Shown: positions 17,032 to 24,600 of the stretch, in pieces
How positions within the stretch are numbered: position 1 is the first letter of the stretch
How the letters are laid out: every line of letters starts with the position of its first letter
Translations under genes and position numbers: made by a program
Notes under the pieces: generated by a model
Seen by the model: only the letters and a program-made list of their open reading frames with translations
Told to the model about the DNA's origin: nothing
The model's database searches: none
Origin: an uncultured Ruthenibacterium sp.
Lineage (GTDB): Bacteria; Bacillota; Clostridia; Oscillospirales; Ruminococcaceae
Assembly (NCBI GenBank): GCA_944386565.1
Contig: CALXBO010000024.1
Location: 1 to 32,365 of the forward strand
Direction of reading: 5' to 3'
DNA length: 32,365 nucleotides

Positions 17032-18405
17032 GTGAAAAGAGAAAAGTTTGCCTCGCGGCTGGGCTTCCTGCTCATCAGCGCGGGGTGCGCCATCGGCATC
17101 GGCAACGTGTGGCGCTTTCCGTACATCACGGGCGCCTACGGCGGCGCGGCGTTCGTGCTGATCTATCTGTTCTTCCTCGTCATTCTGGGCCTGCCCATCA
17201 TGGTGATGGAGTTCGCCGTGGGCCGCGCCTCGCAGAAGAGCTGCGCGTCCAGCTTCAAGGTGCTTGAGCCCAAGGGCACCAAGTGGCACTGGTACGCCGT
17301 GTTCGGCATGGCCGGCAACTACCTGCTGATGATGTTCTACACCACCGTTGCGGGCTGGATGCTCGCGTACATCGTGCGCAACGCGCAGGGCAAATTCATC
17401 GGCGCGTCGGCGGACGCGGTGGGCGCGGAGTTCAACTCCATGCTGGCAGACCCCTGGGGCCAGCTGTTCTGGATGGTCGTGGCCGTCGTCATCGGCTTTG
17501 CGGTGTGCTCGCGCGGATTGCAGCAGGGCGTTGAAAAAGTCACCAAGGCCATGATGGTCTGCCTGCTCGTTCTGATGATCGTGCTCGCCGTGCGCAGCGT
17601 CACGCTTCCCGGCGCGGCCGAGGGCCTGCGCTTCTACCTCGTGCCCGACTTCTCGAAGGTCGCGGAGAACGGCCTGTTCACGGTCGTCTACGCCGCGATG
17701 GGCCAGTCGTTCTTCACGCTGTCGCTCGGCATCGGCGCCATGGCCATCTTCGGCAGCTACCTCGGCAAGGACCGCAGCCTCACCGGCGAGAGCATCAACA
17801 TCGTCATCCTCGACACGTTCGTCGCGCTCACCGCCGGCCTCATCATCTTCCCGGCGTGCTCGGCCTACGGCGTCGACGCCGGCCAGGGCCCGGGCCTCGT
17901 GTTCGTCACGCTGCCCAACATCTTCGGCAACATGGCGGGCGGCCGCATCTGGGGCTCGCTGTTCTTCGTGTTCATGTCGTTCGCGGCGCTGTCCACCGTC
18001 ATCGCGGTGTTCGAGAACATCATCGCCTTCGGCATGGACCTGTGGGGCTGGAGCCGCAAGAAGGCCGTCATCGTCAACTTCTTCGCCATCCTCGTGCTCA
18101 GCGTGCCGTGCGTGCTGGGGTACAACGTGTGGTCGGCGTTCAAGCCGTTCGGCGGCACCAGCGCCGTGCTCGACCTCGAGGACTTCCTCGTCTCGAACAC
18201 CATCCTGCCGCTGGGCAGCCTCGTGTATCTGCTGTTCTGCACCACCCGCTACGGCTGGGGCTGGAACAACTTCATCGCCGAGGCCGACGCCGGCGAGGGC
18301 CTGAAGTTCCCGAAGTGGGTGCGCGGCTATGTCACGTACGTGCTGCCGCTCATCGTTCTGTTCATCTTCGTGATGGGCTACAAGGACAAATTCTTCCCGG
18401 GCTGA
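17032..18405 (+). CDS. neurotransmitter:sodium symporter (NSS) family transporter
   Basis: Sodium-coupled uptake of an amino acid or related amine across the cytoplasmic membrane. The 457-residue protein has about 11 membrane helices, the usual number for bacterial NSS members such as Tyt1 and MhsT. Helix 1 carries GNVWRFPY, the unwound segment that holds Na+ and substrate, and helix 2 carries GLPIMVMEFAVGR. Helix 6 (FTVVYAAMGQSFFTLSLGIG) completes the binding site. The substrate cannot be read from sequence. Start is GTG 17032, which gives the normal KFASRLGF N-terminus and has GGGG about 7 nt upstream; the in-frame ATG at 16993 overlaps the palindrome and is rejected. Confidence 0.92.
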   Translation: MKREKFASRLGFLLISAGCAIGIGNVWRFPYITGAYGGAAFVLIYLFFLVILGLPIMVMEFAVGRASQKSCASSFKVLEPKGTKWHWYAVFGMAGNYLLMMFYTTVAGWMLAYIVRNAQGKFIGASADAVGAEFNSMLADPWGQLFWMVVAVVIGFAVCSRGLQQGVEKVTKAMMVCLLVLMIVLAVRSVTLPGAAEGLRFYLVPDFSKVAENGLFTVVYAAMGQSFFTLSLGIGAMAIFGSYLGKDRSLTGESINIVILDTFVALTAGLIIFPACSAYGVDAGQGPGLVFVTLPNIFGNMAGGRIWGSLFFVFMSFAALSTVIAVFENIIAFGMDLWGWSRKKAVIVNFFAILVLSVPCVLGYNVWSAFKPFGGTSAVLDLEDFLVSNTILPLGSLVYLLFCTTRYGWGWNNFIAEADAGEGLKFPKWVRGYVTYVLPLIVLFIFVMGYKDKFFPG

Positions 18406-18416
18406 GTTCCGGACAA

Positions 18417-18459
18417 AAAAGCAGCGTCCCCCGCGCGGGGGACGCTGCTTTTGTCTTTT
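18417..18459 (+). terminator. intrinsic terminator of the NSS gene
   Basis: A 16-bp stem (AAAAGCAGCGTCCCCC with its complement, 4-nt loop) is followed by TGTCTTTT. Confidence 0.92.
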
Positions 18460-18507
18460 GCGCCGCGCGTCAGTGCGTCTCGCTGCGCAGCCTCTGTTGA
18501 AACTGGA

Positions 18508-18593
18508 TCAAAACAACAGTTGTTGTTTTGACCTGAATTCAGTATACTGGAGAAAAGAGCCCGGAACCATCATCAATATATCAACAAATGTTG
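18508..18593. promoter_or_regulatory. tetR promoter with two candidate TetR operators
   Basis: Promoter TTGTTG (18520-18525), 17-nt spacer, TATACT (18543-18548). A perfect inverted repeat (10-bp arms 18508-18517 and 18522-18531, spacer AGTT) covers the -35. A second smaller palindrome lies at 18581-18594, between the +1 and the ribosome site. Both share CAAC-N4-GTTG (18514-18525 and 18582-18593). This fits negative autoregulation. Confidence 0.65.
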
Positions 18594-18612
18594 AGATAAA
18601 GAGGTTTTTTGT

Positions 18613-19161
18613 ATGAATACTCCGAACAACAGGCGCCGCCGCGAGTCGGTGGAGAAGATCGAGCGCGTGTTTGTCGATCTGCTCCAGACGCGGGAGCTCG
18701 GGGACATCCGCGTGTCGGACATCTGCAAACAGGCGGGGCTCAACCGCACGACGTTCTACGCCAATTTCGCCGACGTGTACGCGCTGGCCGATTCCATCCG
18801 CGACAAGCTGGAACAGAACCTCGCGGAGCTGTACCGCGAGGAGATCGAAACAGGGTACAACAGCAACGATTACCGCAAGCTGTTCCGCCACATCCGCGAC
18901 AACCAGATCTTCTACCGAACCTACTTCAAACTGGGGTACGACAACCGCTACCGCATCGTCGCCTACGACGAGGAGCGCGCCCGGCGGGAGTTCGGCGGCC
19001 GGTTCGTGGAGTACCACATGGAGTTTTTCAGGAGCGGGCTGACGAGCATCATCAAGCTGTGGCTGCAAAACGGCTGCCGCGAGACGCCGGACGAACTGTT
19101 TGAGGTCATCCGCAGCGAGTACCGCGGCCGCGGGATCTGCCCGCCCGGCAGCGGGGAGTGA
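18613..19161 (+). CDS. TetR-family transcription regulator
   Basis: A 182-residue protein with an N-terminal TetR helix-turn-helix: IRVSDICKQAGLNRTTFYANFADVYALAD (about residues 33-61). The C-terminal half is helical with many Tyr and Arg residues, resembling the TetR_C group found in DhaS-like regulators; the ligand is unknown. AAAGAGG precedes ATG 18613. Paired CAAC-N4-GTTG sites over its own promoter suggest autorepression. The neighbours are a terminated transporter gene upstream and a convergent yitT gene downstream, so no target other than itself is evident in the window. Confidence 0.88.
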   Translation: MNTPNNRRRRESVEKIERVFVDLLQTRELGDIRVSDICKQAGLNRTTFYANFADVYALADSIRDKLEQNLAELYREEIETGYNSNDYRKLFRHIRDNQIFYRTYFKLGYDNRYRIVAYDEERARREFGGRFVEYHMEFFRSGLTSIIKLWLQNGCRETPDELFEVIRSEYRGRGICPPGSGE

Positions 19162-19171
19162 GAAAAAGGCG

Positions 19172-19200
19172 CAAAAAAAGACCCGGCCGCGCAGGCCGGG
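19172..19200 (-). terminator. terminator of the YitT-family gene
   Basis: CCCGGCC pairs with GGCCGGG (19182-19188 with 19194-19200). On the minus strand it is followed by TCTTTTTTTG. Confidence 0.88.
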
Positions 19201-19216
19201 CCGGATCGCGTATGAT

Positions 19217-20083
19217 TCAGATGGAGCGGAAGCCCTTGCCGATGGTCTCGGAGGAGTTCACGATGGTGATGAAGGACGCGGGGTCCACGCGGCGGATGTA
19301 GTTGCGCAGCAGAACGGCCTGACGGCGGCCGAGCACCGTCGTGATGACCTCTTCGTCGCGGCCGGAGAACGCGCCGTGCGCGGTGTACACCGTCGCGCCG
19401 CGCTTGAGGTCGTTGATGATGAACTCGAGGATCTCGTCCGGGTGCTGGGAGACGATGGTGATCTTCTTGCGGATGTTGATGTTTTCGATCACGCCGTCCA
19501 CGACGAACGCCTTGGCGAGAAGACCCAGCACGCAGTACATGCCCGTGCGCACGCCGTACAGCCCGCCCGCCGCGAGCGCGATGAGGAAGTCCGACAGCAA
19601 AAGCGCCTTGCCGATCTCGATGCTCGTCTTGTCCGAGAGGATCATGGCCACGATGTCCGTGCCGCCCGACGACGCGCCGATGTTGAACACGATGGCGCTG
19701 CCCACCGCGGGCAGGATGACGGCGTAGCACAGCTCGAGGAATTTGTCGTCCGTGAACGGCGCGCTCATCGGCCAGATGCGCTCGAACAGGTCGACGAACA
19801 CGGAGAGCGCCATCGACGAGTAGATCGTCACGCCCATGCGCTTCGGGCCCAGAAAGACAAGGCCGATCACCACGAGCACCGCGTTGATGAGCAGCATCGC
19901 CGTGCCGACGTTGAACGGCGTGAGCGACGAAATGAGGATGGAGATGCCCGACGTGCCGCCGAACGCAAAGTTGTTGGGCGCCTTGAAGAAGTGCACGCCC
20001 GCCGCCAGAACGGCCAGGCCGAAGTTCAAAAGCAGAAAATAGATCAGCTTTTCGCGCGTCAGCAGCTTTTTTATGTCTTGCAT
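19217..20083 (-). CDS. YitT-family membrane protein with DUF2179 domain
   Basis: A 288-residue integral membrane protein: five or six helices in residues 15-200, then a soluble C-terminal DUF2179-type domain (about 205-285; ITIVSQHPDEILEFIINDLKRGATVYTAHGAFSGRDEEVITTVLGRR). The FAFGGTSGISILIS and FNIGASSGGTDIVAMIL segments are the repeated family motifs. The function of YitT proteins is not established; transport is the common guess. AAGGAG lies at the proper spacing before the start. It is transcribed alone and divergently from the basic protein gene at 20256. Confidence 0.9.
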   Translation of the reverse strand: MQDIKKLLTREKLIYFLLLNFGLAVLAAGVHFFKAPNNFAFGGTSGISILISSLTPFNVGTAMLLINAVLVVIGLVFLGPKRMGVTIYSSMALSVFVDLFERIWPMSAPFTDDKFLELCYAVILPAVGSAIVFNIGASSGGTDIVAMILSDKTSIEIGKALLLSDFLIALAAGGLYGVRTGMYCVLGLLAKAFVVDGVIENINIRKKITIVSQHPDEILEFIINDLKRGATVYTAHGAFSGRDEEVITTVLGRRQAVLLRNYIRRVDPASFITIVNSSETIGKGFRSI

Positions 20084-20084
20084 A

Positions 20085-20113
20085 TTGGGAAATCTCCTTA
20101 TTTATGGTATAAT
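20085..20113 (+). promoter_or_regulatory. promoter of the basic low-complexity protein gene
   Basis: TTGGGA (20085-20090), a 17-nt spacer and TATAAT (20108-20113). It gives a 5' leader of about 135 nt that begins with the hairpin at 20126. Confidence 0.5.
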
Positions 20114-20125
20114 AACAGAAAACAG

Positions 20126-20152
20126 ACCGTCCGCGGGTCGTTTGCGGACGGT
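20126..20152. other. 9-bp hairpin shared by two divergent leaders
   Basis: ACCGTCCGC (20126-20134) and GCGGACGGT (20144-20152) form a perfect stem with a 9-nt loop. Promoters on both strands place it near the 5' end of both transcripts. On the minus strand it is followed by CTGTTTTCTGTT, a weak terminator-like tail. Confidence 0.5.
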
Positions 20153-20163
20153 TCGCACCCATC

Positions 20164-20192
20164 ATTGTAGCACATCGCGTCCTCCCCCTCAA
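20164..20192 (-). promoter_or_regulatory. promoter of the YitT-family gene
   Basis: On the minus strand: TTGAGG (20192-20187), a 17-nt spacer and TACAAT (20169-20164). The divergent gene's promoter lies downstream of it, so the two transcripts overlap at their 5' ends. Confidence 0.5.
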
Positions 20193-20255
20193 GGTGCGGC
20201 GCGCAAAAAGGGCGCGGCTTTTTCCGAAAGACCGCACCGTCAAGGAGTGTCAGAT

Positions 20256-20744
20256 ATGGAAGAGGAAAAGAAGCAAACACCGGAAGCGTCCGCGGGCGAA
20301 GCGCCGAAGAAGCGCCGCCGCCGCGGCGGACGCCGCCACCGCTCCGCGTCCCAGGCGGCCGCACAGCGCGCCGCGCAGGAGGCTTCGCCCGCGGCGAAGG
20401 AGCAGCGCCCCGCCAAGAGCGAAAAGGCGCCCGCCCCGAAAGCGGCGGACAAGTCCTCGGCCCCCAAAGCGGGCGAGAAGGGCGCGAAGGAGACCCGCGC
20501 GCCGCGCCGCAAGGCGGAAAACCCGAAGCCCGCGCGCGCCGAAGCGCCCGCGAAAGAGCCGCGCGCCGCGCAGCAGCCGAAAAACGCGCGCCGCGCGAAA
20601 CCCGCCGCGCGCCCCGAGGACGAGGACGCGGGCCTTCTGCTCATCAGCCGCCGCGTGCCCGCGCAGAAGTTCGCCAGCTTCGAGGAGTACATCGCCGCGC
20701 ACGGCGGCGTGTCCAGCCCCATCTCCGGCGACGACGGCGAGTGA
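20256..20744 (+). CDS. basic, disordered Ala/Lys/Arg/Pro-rich protein of unknown function
   Basis: A 162-residue protein. Residues 1-125 are low complexity (KKRRRRGGRRHR near the start, then Ala-Pro-Lys-Glu-rich stretches) and surely disordered. The last ~35 residues (LLISRRVPAQKFASFEEYIAAHGG) look like a folded or binding motif. No membrane helix or signal peptide is seen. The Arg-rich patch suggests nucleic acid or ribosome binding, which is inference. AAGGAG at 20242-20247 supports ATG 20256. The high GC of such a composition can create false ORFs, but the ribosome site, upstream promoter and downstream promoter spacing favour a real gene. Confidence 0.7.
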   Translation: MEEEKKQTPEASAGEAPKKRRRRGGRRHRSASQAAAQRAAQEASPAAKEQRPAKSEKAPAPKAADKSSAPKAGEKGAKETRAPRRKAENPKPARAEAPAKEPRAAQQPKNARRAKPAARPEDEDAGLLLISRRVPAQKFASFEEYIAAHGGVSSPISGDDGE

Positions 20745-20774
20745 CGCACCGGCCGGAAACCGGCGCATTCCCTC

Positions 20775-20803
20775 TTGCAAAATACACCGGAATAGTATAT
20801 AAT
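20775..20803 (+). promoter_or_regulatory. promoter of the flavodiiron operon
   Basis: TTGCAA (20775-20780), a 17-nt spacer and a perfect TATAAT (20798-20803). Confidence 0.8.
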
Positions 20804-20857
20804 AATACGCCGGAAAAGCAAATCCATCGAGACAAGCATGGAAAGTGAGGAAGCTCA

Positions 20858-22057
20858 ATGGCAGCAATCAAAGCGATCGACCGCGTGTGGTATGTCGGTG
20901 TTCAGGACCCGGACCTGCGCGTGTTCGACATCATCATGTATTCGGAAACCGGCACGTCCTACAACGCGTACATCGTCAAGGGCGACGACAAGATCGCGCT
21001 GTTTGAGACGAGCAAGTGCAAATTCTTCGACAAGTTCCTCGCGAACATCCGCGAGGTGTGCGACCCGGCGGACATCGACTACATCGTCGTGGACCACACC
21101 GAGCCCGACCACACCGGCAGCATGGAAAAACTGCTCGAGCTCGCGCCGAAGGCGACGGTGCTCGGCTCCAACGCCGCGATCATGTTCCTCAAGGAGATCG
21201 TGAACCATCCGTTCCCCTCGCGCGTCGTGACGGAGAAGGACGAGATCGACCTCGGCGGCCTCACGCTGAAGTTCATCAACGTGCCTCTGCTGCACTGGCC
21301 GGACAGCATGTACACCTACATCCCCGAGATCAAGGCGCTGTTCACCTGCGACAGCTTCGGCTGCCACTACGCCGACGAGCGCGTGTTCAACGACCTCATC
21401 GAGGGCGATTTCACCGAGGCGTACAAATATTACTTCGACAACATCATCGGGCCGTTCAAGCGCCCGTATATGACGAACGCGCTCAAGCGCGTGCGCGCGC
21501 TGGACGTGGAGTTCATCGGCAACGGCCACGGCCCCGTGCTGCGCTCCGACATCGGCAAGTACCTCGACATGTACGAGGAGTGGTGCAAGCCGGAAGTGCG
21601 CGAGACCAAGCGCGTCGCCATCGCCTACGTGTCGGCCTACGGCTACACGAAGGAGCTGGCCGAGCACATCGCCGCGGGCGCGCGCGAAGAGGGCGTGGAC
21701 GTGCAGGTGTTCGACCTCGTGACGGACGACAACGCCGCCGCCAAGGCCGCCGTCGCGGATTCCGACGGTTTCCTGCTCGGCAGCCCGACGCTCGTCGGCG
21801 ACGCCCTGCCCCCCGTGTACGAGATGCTCATCGGGCTGAACCCCATCATCCACAAGGGCAAGTTTGCCGCCGCGTTCGGCTCCTACGGCTGGAGCGGCGA
21901 GGCCGTGCCCAACCTGACGGCGCGCATGCAGCAGCTCAAGCTGTCCATGCCGCTCGAGGGCATGCGCGTGCGCTTCAAGCCCACCGAGGAAGACCTCGCG
22001 AAAGCCGAGGAGTACGGCCGCAGCTTTGCGCGCGCCGTGTGCGGCCGCGGCGAATAA
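20858..22057 (+). CDS. flavodiiron protein (FprA-type O2/NO reductase)
   Basis: Reduces O2 to water or NO to N2O, protecting anaerobes. The 399-residue protein has an N-terminal metallo-beta-lactamase-like domain with the full diiron ligand set: His80, Glu82, Asp84, His85 (HTEPDH), His146 (LLHWPD), Asp165 (TCDSFG) and His224 (GNGHGP). The C-terminal flavodoxin domain (about 252-395) holds FMN (YVSAYGYTKELAE, SPTLVGDALPP, GSYGWSGEA). This is the basic two-domain class A type, without fused rubredoxin. A small rubredoxin encoded 61 nt downstream is the likely electron donor. It is the first gene after a strong promoter. Confidence 0.95.
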   Translation: MAAIKAIDRVWYVGVQDPDLRVFDIIMYSETGTSYNAYIVKGDDKIALFETSKCKFFDKFLANIREVCDPADIDYIVVDHTEPDHTGSMEKLLELAPKATVLGSNAAIMFLKEIVNHPFPSRVVTEKDEIDLGGLTLKFINVPLLHWPDSMYTYIPEIKALFTCDSFGCHYADERVFNDLIEGDFTEAYKYYFDNIIGPFKRPYMTNALKRVRALDVEFIGNGHGPVLRSDIGKYLDMYEEWCKPEVRETKRVAIAYVSAYGYTKELAEHIAAGAREEGVDVQVFDLVTDDNAAAKAAVADSDGFLLGSPTLVGDALPPVYEMLIGLNPIIHKGKFAAAFGSYGWSGEAVPNLTARMQQLKLSMPLEGMRVRFKPTEEDLAKAEEYGRSFARAVCGRGE

Positions 22058-22118
22058 TTCTGCCCGTGCCGGGGCATCCTGACGAAAATGAATGTTTCCG
22101 GGAAAGGAGAGACGCGAC

Positions 22119-22232
22119 ATGGCGAAATGGGTCTGCACCATCTGCGGCTATGAGTGCGAAGGCGACGCGCCCGAAGTTCCGTGCCCTCTGTGCGGCGCGG
22201 GCGAAGAAGCCTACGAGAAAGTGGAAGAATGA
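22119..22232 (+). CDS. minimal rubredoxin-like protein (37 aa)
   Basis: Too short for many gene callers, but clear: two CxxC knuckles (CTICGY near residue 6 and CPLCG near residue 22) bind one iron, with the WVC start typical of the rubredoxin domain at the end of rubrerythrins. It is shorter than normal ~52-residue rubredoxins because the loop between knuckles is only about 12 residues. AAAGGAG lies at 22103-22109. Location after the flavodiiron gene and before a terminator suggests it passes electrons to that enzyme. Confidence 0.88.
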   Translation: MAKWVCTICGYECEGDAPEVPCPLCGAGEEAYEKVEE

Positions 22233-22238
22233 CACACG

Positions 22239-22273
22239 GCGGCGCGCGGAAACCGGTTCCGCGCGCCGCTTTT
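22239..22273 (+). terminator. terminator of the flavodiiron-rubredoxin operon
   Basis: A perfect 13-bp stem (22239-22251 with 22257-22269) and a short T-run. Confidence 0.9.
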
Positions 22274-22298
22274 CCGTTTGAGGACGGGAGGGAGTTTC

Positions 22299-22478
22299 AT
22301 GACGTTTGAACAGGCCGAGGCGTGCGTGACGCCCGTGCGCCGCGCCGCGATCGCGCGCGCCGTGTGCGGGGAAGGCGAGTGGCCGGACGCGCTCACCGAA
22401 GCCGAGCGCGAATTTGCGTTCGGGCTCTCCGCGTATCTGGAATATGAGGACCGCGCCGCCGTTGAGGCGTATTTCTGA
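22299..22478 (+). CDS. 59-residue protein of unknown function
   Basis: Begins MTFEQAEACVTPVRRAAIARAV and is acidic and probably helical, with no known motif, membrane segment or signal. GGGAGGG lies 7 nt before the ATG and a terminator follows at once. Flanking terminators make it a separate small unit, but I see no clear promoter in the 25 nt gap, so it may rely on readthrough. Moderately sure that it is real. Confidence 0.55.
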   Translation: MTFEQAEACVTPVRRAAIARAVCGEGEWPDALTEAEREFAFGLSAYLEYEDRAAVEAYF

Positions 22479-22488
22479 CGCGGCGCGC

Positions 22489-22524
22489 AAAGCGGGACGG
22501 GCCCTGTGCCCGCCCCGCTTTTTT
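22489..22524 (+). terminator. intrinsic terminator of the 59-aa gene
   Basis: AAAGCGGGACGGGC pairs imperfectly with GCCCGCCCCGCTTT, followed by a T-run. Confidence 0.85.
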
Positions 22525-22525
22525 C

Positions 22526-22554
22526 TTGACGCATGCGCGCGGAAATTCTATAAT
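22526..22554 (+). promoter_or_regulatory. promoter of the esterase/aldo-keto reductase operon
   Basis: TTGACG (22526-22531), a 17-nt spacer and TATAAT (22549-22554). Confidence 0.85.
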
Positions 22555-22597
22555 CGAATCAGAACGTTCCGGCAGGAAGAACAGAAGGTGCTTTGGT

Positions 22598-23452
22598 ATG
22601 ATCCATAAGGAAATCCCGCTCGCGCCGCGCGGCGCAAAGACGGCGGGAACTCTGACGACTTATTTCCTCGACAACGACCCCAGCATGGACGCGTCGCGCA
22701 AGCGCCCCGTCGTCATCGTCTGCCCGGGCGGCGGGTACCGGATCGTATCCGCGCGGGAGGCCGAGCCGGTGGCGATGCGCTTCGTCGCGGCCGGGTGCCA
22801 CGCGGCGGTGCTCCGCTACGCCGTCGCGCCCGAGGCAAAGTGGCCGGACGCGTCGCTGCAGCTCGCCGCGGCCATCCTGCACGTGCGCGAACACGCACAG
22901 GAATACCACATCGACTCGGCCAAGGTCGTCGTTGCGGGATTTTCCGCGGGCGGCCATCTGGCGGCGGCCGCGGGCACGCTCTGGAACGACCCCGCGCTGT
23001 ACGAAGCGCTCGGCGCGGACCCCCGCGCCATCCGCCCGGACGCGATGATCCTCGGCTACCCCGTGATCACGAGCGGGCTGTACACCCACGGCGGTTCGTT
23101 CGCGAACCTCACGACGGGAACGCCCGACGCGCGCGACGAAGCGCTGGCGAGCGCGCTCTCGCTTGAGACGCGCGTCACATCCGAGACGCCGCCCGCGTTT
23201 TTGTGGCACACCGCCTCCGACCCGGGCGTGCCCGTGGAGAACAGCCTGCTGTTCTTCTCCGCGCTGCACCGCTGCGGCGTCGAGGCCGCGCTGCACATCT
23301 ACCCGCGCGGCGTGCACGGGCTGTCGCTCGCGAACGTCGAGACGCGCAGCAGCGCCGGCGTGGGTGTGGAAAAGGAGTGCCAGAGCTGGGTGGGCCTCGC
23401 CCTGGAATGGCTGGACACACAGCTCGGCATCTATGAAGAAAGGGAGGACTGA
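22598..23452 (+). CDS. alpha/beta hydrolase (acetyl esterase/xylan esterase-like)
   Basis: A 284-residue cytoplasmic serine hydrolase. Features: the oxyanion-hole segment VIVCPGGGYRIVS, nucleophile elbow GFSAGGH (Ser in GxSxG), Asp in ASDPGVPVENS and His in RGVHGLSL. It resembles the acetyl esterase/BD-FAE group that deacetylates sugars after uptake of hemicellulose fragments; the true substrate is not known. No signal peptide. AAGGTG precedes ATG 22598; an upstream in-frame ORF extension overlaps the promoter and is rejected. The next gene starts 2 nt after its stop, so the two are cotranscribed. Confidence 0.88.
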   Translation: MIHKEIPLAPRGAKTAGTLTTYFLDNDPSMDASRKRPVVIVCPGGGYRIVSAREAEPVAMRFVAAGCHAAVLRYAVAPEAKWPDASLQLAAAILHVREHAQEYHIDSAKVVVAGFSAGGHLAAAAGTLWNDPALYEALGADPRAIRPDAMILGYPVITSGLYTHGGSFANLTTGTPDARDEALASALSLETRVTSETPPAFLWHTASDPGVPVENSLLFFSALHRCGVEAALHIYPRGVHGLSLANVETRSSAGVGVEKECQSWVGLALEWLDTQLGIYEERED

Positions 23453-23454
23453 CG

Positions 23455-24567
23455 ATGGAAACACGTGAGATCCGCGGAATCCAGACGAGCCTGCTGGGCT
23501 TCGGATGCATGCGCTTTCCGCTGAACGAAGAGGGCGGCATCGACCGCGCCCGCTCGCTTGGCATGCTCGACGCCGCGTACGACGCGGGCGTGCGGTATTA
23601 CGACACGGCGTATCCGTATCATAACGGCGAGTCCGAGCGCGTGCTGGGCGAGTGGCTGCGCACGAAGCGCCGCGAGGATGTGCTCGTCGCCACGAAGCTG
23701 CCGCTGTGGAAAGCCGATTCGGAGCAGATGTTCCGCGACATTTTCGCCGAGCAGCAGGAGAAGCTCGGCACGGATTACTTCGACTTCTACCTGATGCACG
23801 CCGTCGACGCCGAGCGCTTCGAGACGGTGAAAAAGATCAACGCGCTCGCCGTGCTCGACGAGCTGAAAGCCGCGGGCAAGATCCGCCGCGCGGGCTTTTC
23901 GTTCCACGACAGCTACGAGGTGTTCGAGCAGGTCCTGAACGCCTACGACTGGGACTTCTGCCAGCTTCAGATCAACTATATGGACCGCGACATCCAGGCC
24001 GGTCTGCGCGGCGTGGAGCTCGCGAAGAGCAAGGGCATCCCCGTCATCGTGATGGAGCCCGTCAAGGGCGGCTACCTCGCGAATCCGCCCGCCGAAGTGC
24101 GCGCCGTGTTCGACAGCCTCCACCCGGAGTGGTCGGCCGCGTCGTGGGCGCTGCGGTGGGTCGCGTCGGTCGATAACGTCGCCGTCATCCTCTCGGGCAT
24201 GAGCGACGAACAGCAGGTGGCCGACAACCTCGCCACGTTCGCGCACACCGCGCCTTTGACGGACGAGGAGCAGGCCGCCGTGGCCGAGGCCGCGCGTCTC
24301 TACCGCGCGCGCACCCGCGTGCCGTGCACCGGATGCCGCTACTGCATGCCGTGCCCGGCGGGCGTGGACATCCCCGGCGTGTTCCGCATCTGGAACGAGG
24401 GCGGGCTCTACGGGGACGAAGCGGCGCTCAAACAGTACAGGCTGCGCATGGACGAGAAATCCTGCGCCGACGTGTGCGTCGCCTGCGGGAAGTGCGCCTC
24501 GGTGTGCCCGCAGCACATCGACGTGCCGGAGATGATGAAGCAGGCCGCGGCCTGGGCAAACGAGTAA
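23455..24567 (+). CDS. aldo/keto reductase with C-terminal 4Fe-4S domain
   Basis: A 370-residue NADPH-type oxidoreductase. The TIM-barrel part has the AKR tetrad in YYDTAYPYHNGESE (Asp, Tyr), ATKLPLWK (Lys) and LMHAVD (His). The C-terminal ~90 residues carry two Cys clusters, CTGCRYCMPCP and CADVCVACGKCASVCP, as in the Fe-S aldo/keto reductases (COG1453-like) common in anaerobes. The substrate is unknown; the Fe-S domain suggests exchange of electrons with ferredoxin-like partners. GGGAGG lies just before the ATG, at the end of the esterase gene. Confidence 0.92.
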   Translation: METREIRGIQTSLLGFGCMRFPLNEEGGIDRARSLGMLDAAYDAGVRYYDTAYPYHNGESERVLGEWLRTKRREDVLVATKLPLWKADSEQMFRDIFAEQQEKLGTDYFDFYLMHAVDAERFETVKKINALAVLDELKAAGKIRRAGFSFHDSYEVFEQVLNAYDWDFCQLQINYMDRDIQAGLRGVELAKSKGIPVIVMEPVKGGYLANPPAEVRAVFDSLHPEWSAASWALRWVASVDNVAVILSGMSDEQQVADNLATFAHTAPLTDEEQAAVAEAARLYRARTRVPCTGCRYCMPCPAGVDIPGVFRIWNEGGLYGDEAALKQYRLRMDEKSCADVCVACGKCASVCPQHIDVPEMMKQAAAWANE

Positions 24568-24571
24568 ACAA

Positions 24572-24597
24572 AAAAGCCCCCTCTCAAGGGGGCTTTT
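24572..24597. terminator. bidirectional terminator between convergent genes
   Basis: AAAAGCCCCCT (24572-24582) and AGGGGGCTTTT (24587-24597) form a perfect 11-bp stem with T-rich tails on both strands. Confidence 0.92.
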
Positions 24598-24600
24598 GCG

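Noticed and set aside
19100..20170. 356-codon plus-strand frame opposite yitT
   Set aside because: Arg/Asp/His-rich shadow crossing the tetR end and the yitT terminator, with no ribosome site.
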